From Bacteroidetes bacterium ADurb.Bin302 (GTDB lineage Bacteria; Bacteroidota; Bacteroidia; Bacteroidales; Paludibacteraceae): 22,023 nt of DNA. Under the pieces are notes generated by a model. The model did no database searches, was not told the origin of the DNA, and worked only from the letters and a program-made list of their open reading frames with translations. Location of the stretch: assembly GCA_002069025.1 (NCBI GenBank), contig MWBK01000064.1:1-22023 (forward strand), read 5' to 3'. The translations under genes and the position numbers were made by a program. Numbering within the stretch: the stretch's first letter is position 1; every line of letters starts with the position of its first letter. Positions 16,218-22,023 of the stretch are shown here, piece by piece.

Positions 16218-16741
16218 CGCAAAAAAAAACTCGTATAGTGTTAGACTCAGATGTCGTAATTCACTTTATTAAGGGAGATAGTTTCTCTTTGCTTTTAAAG
16301 ATATTTCCTGAGTATCAATATACAATTCTTGATGTTGTATATAATGAATTATCAAAGAATAATCAGACTCGTATAGTTATTGATAATGTGCTGAATTATA
16401 TATCAGACAGAATACAGATGGTAGAATTTAATCCTGATTCTAATTTAAAACGAGAATATGCCAGGCTACTCAAAAATCTTGGTAAAGGAGAGAGTGCGTG
16501 CATGATATATTGTTTGGATAATAAAGATGTGTTAGGCAGTAGTAATTTAAAAGATATAAAAAAATATTGCGAAGATAATGGCATTACATATCTCACTACT
16601 TTAGATTTTATATATTATGCTTATATTAGAAATTTAATGTCAAAAGATGATTGCGATGAATTTATTTTAAAAGTACAGGAAAAAGGTAGCAAACTTCCAT
16701 TTGTGGATATTTCAAGCTATTGTTGTACTGTAATTATTTGA
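16214..16741 (+). CDS. PIN-domain protein, putative toxin ribonuclease
   Basis: 175-residue protein with the PIN pattern: N-terminal IVLDSDVVIHF (D11/D13), E45 in VVYNEL, and GKGESACM with E93. Then comes VLGSSNLKDIKKYCEDNGITYLTTLDFIY, where PIN proteins usually have a T-D-D-type motif and a final G-x-L segment. At the third acidic site the residues are S110-N111, with D114 and D131 nearby, so the metal site is atypical. PIN proteins are commonly RNases in VapC-type toxin-antitoxin systems. Here no VapB is present; the partners are Xre and ImmA/IrrE. Its ATG overlaps the ImmA/IrrE stop by 4 bp, and it ends 17 bp from the convergent thiL stop. Confidence 0.78.
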   Translation: MTQKKTRIVLDSDVVIHFIKGDSFSLLLKIFPEYQYTILDVVYNELSKNNQTRIVIDNVLNYISDRIQMVEFNPDSNLKREYARLLKNLGKGESACMIYCLDNKDVLGSSNLKDIKKYCEDNGITYLTTLDFIYYAYIRNLMSKDDCDEFILKVQEKGSKLPFVDISSYCCTVII

Positions 16742-16758
16742 TTTGTTTTGTTGTTGAA

Positions 16759-17793
16759 TTACATCAACGGATTCCAGCCTTGTGCTTTAAGGGTGATTTC
16801 GTTGCCGTCTCGCGTAACTAAAACAGAACCTTCTGAAGCATCAGAAATGTATCCTATAACTTTGATTCCTTCAATTTTATTAATATCTTCGTGAAGTGCT
16901 AAAGGAACTGTAAACAATAATTCATAATCTTCACCGCCATTTAAGGCTGCAGTAACAAGATTCATGTTCAATTCTTCAGCCATGACAGCAGTTTGGTAAT
17001 CTATAGGTATTTTATCTTCATAAACACGGCATCCTACGCCACTTTCAGAACATATATGCAGTAATTCTGATGATAATCCGTCAGAGATATCCATCATTGA
17101 TGTTGGTAGTATATCGGCCTTACTTAATTTTTCAATTATATCGCGTCTGGCTTCGGGCTTCAATTGACGTTCTAGAATATATTCTTTGCCTGAAAAATCA
17201 GGTTGAACAGCTTCTGTTGTTTTATCAAATAACGATTTTTCGCGTTCTAATAGTTGTAGTCCCATGTAAGCAGCACCAAGATTACCTGACACACAAATTA
17301 AATCGGTGTTTTTTGCGCCGCTGCGATATACAATTTTCGATTCTTCAGCTTCGCCTATACATGTAATACTTATTGTGAGTCCTGTTACGGATGCAGATGT
17401 ATCACCTCCGACTAAATCGACATTGTGACGTTGACATGCTAGGAGGATACCATCGTAAAAATCTTCCATATCTTCGACCGAGAAGCGTTTTGAAATACCT
17501 ATGGATACTGTAATCTGTTTTGGGCATCCGTTCATTGCATAAATATCAGAAAAATTGACCATAGCAGCCTTATAACCCAAATGTTTTAGCGGAACATAGC
17601 TTAAGTCAAAATGTATGCCTTCAAGAAGTAGGTCGGTAGTTACTAAAACGCGTTTTTTTGCGCCGCTGTAGTCCATTACTGCAGCATCATCTCCAACACC
17701 TTTAATGCTGGCAGCATCTTTTAATTCGATTTTTTGTGTTAAATGTTTTATTAAACCGAATTCGCCTAATGTAGATATTTCTGTTTTTGCCAT
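16759..17793 (-). CDS. thiL: Thiamine-monophosphate kinase
   Basis: 344-residue kinase that phosphorylates TMP to the cofactor TPP. ThiL/PurM-fold motifs are GVGDDAAVM (32-40), the metal-binding TTDLLLEGIHF (52-62), NFSDIYAM (80-87), LVGGDTSAS, and DISDGLSSEL in the C-terminal half. Length is normal. It is divergent from the ABC ATPase and convergent with the PIN cassette. No other thiamine gene is nearby. Confidence 0.95.
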   Translation of the reverse strand: MAKTEISTLGEFGLIKHLTQKIELKDAASIKGVGDDAAVMDYSGAKKRVLVTTDLLLEGIHFDLSYVPLKHLGYKAAMVNFSDIYAMNGCPKQITVSIGISKRFSVEDMEDFYDGILLACQRHNVDLVGGDTSASVTGLTISITCIGEAEESKIVYRSGAKNTDLICVSGNLGAAYMGLQLLEREKSLFDKTTEAVQPDFSGKEYILERQLKPEARRDIIEKLSKADILPTSMMDISDGLSSELLHICSESGVGCRVYEDKIPIDYQTAVMAEELNMNLVTAALNGGEDYELLFTVPLALHEDINKIEGIKVIGYISDASEGSVLVTRDGNEITLKAQGWNPLM

Positions 17794-17813
17794 AATTTAA
17801 GTATTTGGGGAGA

Positions 17814-17841
17814 CAAAGGTACAAAATATTATTTACCTTTG
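17814..17841. promoter_or_regulatory. Overlapping divergent promoters for thiL and the ABC ATPase
   Basis: CAAAGGTA (17814-17821) is a minus-strand -7 box (TACCTTTG) 20 bp before the thiL ATG. TACCTTTG (17834-17841) is the plus-strand -7 box, only 8 bp before the ABC ATPase ATG. The two identical boxes form an inverted repeat with a 12-bp centre. Obvious -33 elements are absent for both. The plus-strand transcript would be nearly leaderless. Confidence 0.6.
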
Positions 17842-17849
17842 CATCTTAT

Positions 17850-18551
17850 ATGAGTTTATCTGTTGCATATCTAAATAAGCGCTACGGTACCCAACAAGTA
17901 CTGAAAGACCTTTCTTTTTCTATTGGCGATGGAGAAATAGTTGGCTTTTTGGGCCCTAACGGAGCCGGAAAATCTACAACTATGAAAATCTTAACGGGAT
18001 GCCTACAACCCGATGGTGGTCGCATCACCCTAGAGGATATTGATGTTTTGCTGTATCCAAATAAAGCTCAAGCTCTTATGGGATACTTACCCGAGAATAA
18101 TCCCTTATATGTTGACATGTATGTAAAGGAATATTTGTATTTTGTGGCAGGACTATATAAGATGAATTCGAAACTTGCATCCGAACGTGTTGATGAGATG
18201 ATAGAAAGAACGGGATTGACTAACGAATATAAAAAGCGTATCTGCCATCTTTCTAAGGGATATAGACAACGTGTGGGTTTAGCGCAGGCAATGATTCATG
18301 ATCCGAAAGTGCTTGTACTTGATGAGCCTACAACCGGTTTGGATCCGAATCAGGTAATAGAAATAAGAGAACTTATAAAAGATTTCGGTAAAGATCGCAC
18401 AGTACTTTTTAGCACGCATATTATGCAAGAAGTTACTGCTGTTTGTAATAGATTCTTGGTTTTAAGAAAGGGTGAACTGGTTGCTGATATGAAAACCTCA
18501 GAACTTGAAGGTCGTGATCTTGAAAAATTATTTTTTTCTTTAACTAACTAG
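17850..18551 (+). CDS. ABC transporter ATP-binding protein (GldA-like)
   Basis: 233-residue ABC ATPase: Walker A GPNGAGKS (35-42), signature LSKGYRQR (134-141), Walker B VLVLDE (154-159) and switch His190. The Q-loop region reads MGYLPEN, without the usual Gln. This type is seen in drug-export and gliding (GldA-like) ATPases. It is shorter than GldA-type proteins of about 300 residues and lacks their C-terminal part. The frame is open to a TTG at 17805, but the ATG at 17850 is the better start, since the promoter lies between them. No permease gene is adjacent. ruvB starts 2 bp after its stop. Confidence 0.84.
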   Translation: MSLSVAYLNKRYGTQQVLKDLSFSIGDGEIVGFLGPNGAGKSTTMKILTGCLQPDGGRITLEDIDVLLYPNKAQALMGYLPENNPLYVDMYVKEYLYFVAGLYKMNSKLASERVDEMIERTGLTNEYKKRICHLSKGYRQRVGLAQAMIHDPKVLVLDEPTTGLDPNQVIEIRELIKDFGKDRTVLFSTHIMQEVTAVCNRFLVLRKGELVADMKTSELEGRDLEKLFFSLTN

Positions 18552-18553
18552 CT

Positions 18554-19576
18554 ATGGATGAAGATTTCGACATAAGAAAGGTTCAGACTGACGAAAACGG
18601 CGGAGATTATGAAAACATCTTACGTCCAATGGCCTTTACAGATTTTAAGGGTCAGAATAAAGTAGTCGAGAATCTTAAAATTTTTGTTCAAGCAGCAAGG
18701 TTGCGTGGCGAACCGCTTGATCATGTGCTTTTACATGGACCTCCGGGTTTAGGTAAAACTACATTGTCAAACATTATATCTAACGAATTAGGGGTAGGCT
18801 TTAAATTAACTTCAGGGCCTGTTTTAGACAAACCCGGAGATTTAGCCGGATTGCTAACTAACCTAGAACCTAATGATGTGCTTTTTATTGATGAAATTCA
18901 TCGTTTAAGTCCGGTTGTTGAAGAGTATTTATATTCAGCAATGGAAGATTATCGAATAGATATAATGATTGATAAAGGACCGAGTGCGCGTTCTGTACAA
19001 ATCAATCTTAATCCTTTTACTTTAATAGGAGCAACAACACGTAGTGGATTGCTTACAAGTCCGCTAAGAGCTCGTTTTGGTATTAATTGCCATCTCGAAT
19101 ATTATGATGCTGAAGTTTTAACAGGCATCGTAAAAAGGTCTTCAAATATTTTAGATACAGAATGTTATGAGGATGCTGCCGTTGAGATAGCTCGTAGAAG
19201 TAGGGGAACCCCACGTATTGCGAATGCCTTATTAAGACGTGTACGTGATTTTGCACAAGTAAAAGGTACGGGCAAAATAACAAAGGAAATAGCTTGTTAT
19301 GCCTTGGAAGCCTTGAATATTGATACTTACGGACTTGACGAAATTGATAATAAAATACTTAATACTTTAATTGATAAGTTTGGAGGTGGACCAGTCGGAA
19401 TCACAACTATATCTACAGCTTTAGGTGAGGATGCAGGTACTATTGAAGATGTTTATGAACCGTTTTTAATTAAAGAAGGTTTTATCAAAAGAACTCCAAG
19501 AGGTCGTGAGGTAACAGAATTGGCTTATCGTCATTTAGGAAAGAAAAGGACCTCAGATATGGCAGATTTATTTTAA
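18554..19576 (+). CDS. ruvB: Holliday junction branch migration helicase RuvB
   Basis: 340-residue AAA+ motor that drives RuvA-bound Holliday junction migration. Walker A is GPPGLGKT (62-69) and Walker B is VLFIDE (109-114), followed by IHRLSP. The sensor region [18 protein letters not shown] is present. The C-terminal winged helix runs about 265-330 ([17 protein letters not shown], then FIKRTPRGR). Length is standard. ruvA and ruvC are not in the window. It lies in a rightward group with the ABC ATPase and the flippase. Confidence 0.97.
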   Translation: MDEDFDIRKVQTDENGGDYENILRPMAFTDFKGQNKVVENLKIFVQAARLRGEPLDHVLLHGPPGLGKTTLSNIISNELGVGFKLTSGPVLDKPGDLAGLLTNLEPNDVLFIDEIHRLSPVVEEYLYSAMEDYRIDIMIDKGPSARSVQINLNPFTLIGATTRSGLLTSPLRARFGINCHLEYYDAEVLTGIVKRSSNILDTECYEDAAVEIARRSRGTPRIANALLRRVRDFAQVKGTGKITKEIACYALEALNIDTYGLDEIDNKILNTLIDKFGGGPVGITTISTALGEDAGTIEDVYEPFLIKEGFIKRTPRGREVTELAYRHLGKKRTSDMADLF

Positions 19577-19587
19577 ACTTTATTGAA

Positions 19588-21081
19588 GTGACAGAATTTA
19601 AATCATTAGCAAAGGAAACAGCGGTATATGGCGTTAGCAGCATATTAGGAAAGTTTCTTAATTGGTGCTTGGTGCCTTTGTACACTCATGTTTTAGCAAG
19701 TCCGGCTGATTATGGAATCGTAACAAACTTATATGCCTACACCGCTTTAATACTAGTAATATTGACCTATGGAATGGAAACCGGTCTGTTCCGTTTTATG
19801 AATAAGGGTACCGATAATCCACAAACAGTATATTCTACTACTTTAATCAGTTTATTTGTTACTTCAGCCATTTTTGTGGTATCATGTTTCGTTTTTTCAG
19901 ATCCTATATCAAATGCGATGGGTTATGCTTTGAATCCTGAATACATAATGATGTTGGCAATAGTTGTAGCAATGGATGCCTTCGGTAGTATCCCCTTTGC
20001 TTATCTTCGTTATAAGAAAAGACCTTATGTATTTGCCGGACTAAAACTACTTATGATATTCGTCAATATTTTAATGAATATCTTTTTCCTTATAGGATGC
20101 CCGTATATAATGACTGTTGCGCCATCATTAATAGATTGGTTTTATCGTCCTGAATATGGTGTGGGTTATGTTTTTGTAGCTAATTTAATTTCAACAACAA
20201 CTGTTACAATAGCATTGCTGCCTTATGTATTTGTAGGTAAATTCAAATTCGATATCAAATTGCTTAAACGTATGCTTGCATACTCTTTGCCCTTGTTGTT
20301 ATTGGGTATTGTAGGTATTGCGAATCAAACCATTGATAAAATACTTTTCCCGTACTTGTTTGAAGATAAAATGTACGCTCAAACTCAATTAGGCATATAT
20401 GGAGCTTGCTTTAAAATAGCTATGGTTATGATGATGTTTACGCAAGCCTTTCGTTATGCTTATGAGCCTTTCGTTTTTGCAAAAAATAAAAATGCAGACA
20501 GCAGACAAGCTTATGCCGATATAATGAAATATTATTTTATAACATCATTACTAATATTTTTAGGGATGATGTTTTATATTGATATACTTAAATTAATTAT
20601 CGGTGAAAGTTACTGGGAAGGCTTAAAAGTAGTTCCTATTGTATTATTATCATATATATTCCAAGGTGTGTACTTTAATCTTTCGATGTGGTATAAATTA
20701 ACTGATAAGAAAATGTTTGGTGCATATATGTCTTTTATCGGTTCTGTTATTACCATAACATTGATATGGGTGTTAGTTCCACGAATTGGATATATAGGTG
20801 CTGCATATGCATCATTATGTGCTTATTTATGTATGATGTTAATATCTTATTTTTTAGGTCAAAAATATATGCCTGTAAATTACGATTTAGTGGGTATGCT
20901 CAAATATTTTGTATTAGCGATGGCGCTATATGGTGTCAGTATTTTGGCAAAGAATGGGTATCCATGGCTTAATTATTTGATTAATACGCTTTTATTAGCG
21001 TTATTTGTAGTTTATATGGTTAAAAAGGACTTAGATTTACACACTTTGCCGATTATAGGGAAATATTTCAAAAAACATTAG
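19588..21081 (+). CDS. Polysaccharide flippase (Wzx/MATE-like)
   Basis: 497-residue integral membrane protein with about 12-14 hydrophobic helices across its length and short basic loops. This is the pattern of the MOP superfamily of lipid-linked oligosaccharide exporters (RfbX/Wzx). The N-terminal SLAKETAVYGVSSILGKFLNW segment is typical of Bacteroidota members. It starts with GTG at 19588, 11 bp after ruvB. It would move undecaprenyl-linked sugar units across the inner membrane. The dTDP-rhamnose genes elsewhere in the window fit surface polysaccharide production, but a link is only inferred. Confidence 0.88.
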   Translation: MTEFKSLAKETAVYGVSSILGKFLNWCLVPLYTHVLASPADYGIVTNLYAYTALILVILTYGMETGLFRFMNKGTDNPQTVYSTTLISLFVTSAIFVVSCFVFSDPISNAMGYALNPEYIMMLAIVVAMDAFGSIPFAYLRYKKRPYVFAGLKLLMIFVNILMNIFFLIGCPYIMTVAPSLIDWFYRPEYGVGYVFVANLISTTTVTIALLPYVFVGKFKFDIKLLKRMLAYSLPLLLLGIVGIANQTIDKILFPYLFEDKMYAQTQLGIYGACFKIAMVMMMFTQAFRYAYEPFVFAKNKNADSRQAYADIMKYYFITSLLIFLGMMFYIDILKLIIGESYWEGLKVVPIVLLSYIFQGVYFNLSMWYKLTDKKMFGAYMSFIGSVITITLIWVLVPRIGYIGAAYASLCAYLCMMLISYFLGQKYMPVNYDLVGMLKYFVLAMALYGVSILAKNGYPWLNYLINTLLLALFVVYMVKKDLDLHTLPIIGKYFKKH

Positions 21082-21084
21082 AAT

Positions 21085-21627
21085 ATGAATTATCTATTTT
21101 TAGCTACAGGTTTTGAAGAGACAGAAGCCGTTTCTGTTATTGATGTTTTAAGACGTGCAGAGATGCCTTTAAAAACAGTGTCTATAACTAAAGATTTGCT
21201 TGTTGAAAGTGCTCATGGAGTCACAATCAAAGCTGATGTTTTGTTTGAAGATATTAATACTGCTGATGCAGATTTTCTTATACTTCCGGGTGGTATGCCG
21301 GGAACTAAAAATTTGGAAGCTCATGCAGGTTTATCACTTGCATTGAAGAAACATTTTAACGAAGGCAAAAATCTTGCTGCTATTTGTGCTGCTCCGTCAG
21401 TTTATGGCAAGCTTGGATTTTTACGTGGGAAAAAAGCCACTTGTTACCCGGGCTTTGAGCAATATCTGGATGGTGCTGATATACAACCGGCAACTGTTGT
21501 TGAAGATGGGAATGTTATAACAGCTTCGGGCCCCGGCTTGACTATTGCTTTCGGCTTAAAGATTGTAGAACATGCAAAGGGTGCAAATCTTGCAGCATCA
21601 ATCGCTAAAGCAATGATTTTTAAATAA
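21085..21627 (+). CDS. DJ-1/PfpI-family protein
   Basis: 180-residue single-domain protein of the DJ-1/ThiJ/PfpI group, close to the YajL/DJ-1 branch. The conserved acid E12 is in FEETEAVSVIDVLRRA. The nucleophile-elbow Cys101 is in AAICAAPSVYGKLGFL. LPGGMPG (67-73) and ASGPG (147-151) are also conserved. Members are tied to oxidative stress, chaperone or deglycase/glyoxalase activities; which applies here cannot be told. It starts 3 bp after the flippase stop. The next gene is tRNA-Ala with its own promoter. Confidence 0.93.
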   Translation: MNYLFLATGFEETEAVSVIDVLRRAEMPLKTVSITKDLLVESAHGVTIKADVLFEDINTADADFLILPGGMPGTKNLEAHAGLSLALKKHFNEGKNLAAICAAPSVYGKLGFLRGKKATCYPGFEQYLDGADIQPATVVEDGNVITASGPGLTIAFGLKIVEHAKGANLAASIAKAMIFK

Positions 21628-21632
21628 AACTT

Positions 21633-21662
21633 TTTGGGTTTTATTTATTTGACTTATCTTTG
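21633..21662 (+). promoter_or_regulatory. Promoter of tRNA-Ala
   Basis: TTTG (21633-21636), an 18-bp spacer, and TATCTTTG (21655-21662), followed by C. The first tRNA base is 11 nt beyond the -7 box, as expected for a tRNA promoter. The gap between the DJ-1 stop and the tRNA is only 45 bp. Confidence 0.75.
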
Positions 21663-21672
21663 CAGCGTAATA

Positions 21673-21746
21673 GGGGGTTTAGCTCATCTGGCTAGAGCGT
21701 AACACTGGCAGTGTTAAGGTGATCGGTTCGAGTCCGGTAATCTCCA
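21673..21746 (+). tRNA. tRNA-Ala (anticodon GGC)
   Basis: The cloverleaf folds completely. Acceptor GGGGGTT pairs with AATCTCC, the D stem is GCTC/GAGC, the anticodon stem TAACA/TGTTA encloses loop CTGGCAG, and the T stem ATCGG/CCGGT encloses TTCGAGT. The anticodon is GGC. The third acceptor pair is G-U, the alanine identity element, with discriminator A at 21746. The 3' CCA is not encoded. Reads GCC and GCU codons. Confidence 0.96.
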
Positions 21747-21751
21747 CGGAA

Positions 21752-21796
21752 CAAAACAATAAAAGAGGGCGGAATAAGCCCTCTTTTATTGTTTTG
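21752..21796 (+). terminator. Strong hairpin after tRNA-Ala
   Basis: Perfect 19-bp inverted repeat: 21752-21770 (ending AAAAGAGGGC) and 21778-21796 (starting GCCCTCTTTT), with a 7-nt loop GGAATAA. The lower stem is A-rich on the left and T-rich on the right, so the hairpin can act as a terminator in either direction. Confidence 0.9.
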
Positions 21797-21828
21797 GGTG
21801 AAGGGTTAGGGGTGAAGGGTGAGGGGGG
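21796..21828 (+). other. G-quadruplex-capable G-run cluster
   Basis: Five runs of three or more G with loops of 3-4 nt: GGG-TGAA-GGG-TTA-GGGG-TGAA-GGG-TGA-GGGGGG. This satisfies the usual G4 pattern on the plus strand. It sits between the tRNA terminator and repeat copy C. Confidence 0.7.
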
Positions 21829-21829
21829 T

Positions 21830-22023
21830 GCGTAGTGCGTAGTGTGTAATGTGTAATTGTGTAATTGTGTAATTGTGTAATTGTGTAATTGTGTAATGTT
21901 TAATGTTTAATGTGTAATTGTGTAATCGTGTAATTGTGTAATGTGTATAATCCAATGTTGAAATGATCAATAATGCGTTGTAGGGGCGAATTGCATTCGC
22001 CCTTCACATTCGACATGCACAAA
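21830..22023. repeat. Composite dispersed repeat, copy C (cut by window end)
   Basis: A 113-bp array of fifteen 7-8 bp units (21830-21942): GCGTAGT twice, GTGTAAT, GTGTAATT five times, GTGTAAT, GTTTAAT twice, GTGTAATT, GTGTAATC, GTGTAATT, GTGTAAT. It runs into the 35-bp block (21942-21976, inverted relative to copies A and B), then GTAG and the hairpin core GGGCGAATTGCATTCGCCC (21984-22002). The flank TTCACATTCGACATGCACAAA resembles that after the first core of copy A (4811 onward). The element continues past the window. Confidence 0.85.

Noticed and set aside
15000..16760. Direct repeats or att sites bounding the Xre-ImmA-PIN cassette
   Set aside because: I found no matching direct repeats or tRNA fragment at the two borders, so there is no evidence for the means of insertion.
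16724..16770. Possible terminator between the PIN gene and thiL (TGTAATT / AATTACA)
   Set aside because: Only 7 bp of AT-rich stem with a loop of about 21 nt; not strong enough.

Overview
The window looks like chromosomal DNA of a Bacteroidota bacterium, most likely Bacteroidales. The evidence is low GC, promoters with the Bacteroidota -7 box TAnnTTTG, few Shine-Dalgarno sequences, a long-type SAICAR synthase, and an L25 of the long Ctc type. Genes are densely packed, with many 1-7 bp stop/start overlaps. Assignments were made by reading motifs and family resemblance; no database search was run.

Layout. Positions 1-168 hold the end of an unidentified gene, followed by a terminator. A leftward operon (4620 to 398) carries purU-hisH-hisA-hisF-hisIE-ftsE: formyl-THF deformylase, the second half of histidine synthesis, and an FtsE-type ATPase without FtsX. 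A 550-bp repeat-rich gap (4621-5173) precedes a rightward pair, a nucleoside phosphorylase and a CPBP-type membrane protein. That pair converges, with a 53-bp overlap, on a long leftward group (13241 to 6926): rfbA-[repeat]-rfbC-rfbD-phoH-purC-TPR protein. It supplies dTDP-rhamnose enzymes (rfbB is not here), a PhoH ATPase and a purine enzyme. Next comes a leftward translation cluster, rplY-pth-S4/Hsp15 protein (14887 to 13309).

Between rplY and thiL sits a compact rightward accessory cassette (15175-16741): a Xre-type repressor, an ImmA/IrrE metalloprotease and a PIN-domain protein. Each gene overlaps the next by exactly 4 bp, and a 13-bp inverted repeat overlaps the promoter. It resembles a three-component toxin-antitoxin or stress/defence module and is the best candidate for an interesting system.

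The right part has thiL (leftward), divergent from an orphan ABC ATPase, ruvB, a polysaccharide flippase and a DJ-1/PfpI protein. tRNA-Ala(GGC) follows, with a strong hairpin terminator.

Three noncoding gaps (about 4700-5060, 12198-12355, 21830-22023) contain members of one composite repeat family. It consists of arrays of 7-8 bp units (GTGTAATT-like), an identical 35-bp block found three times, and GC-rich hairpin cores that come in two sequence versions within conserved flanks. The elements carry no gene and look like non-autonomous, REP/MITE-like DNA.
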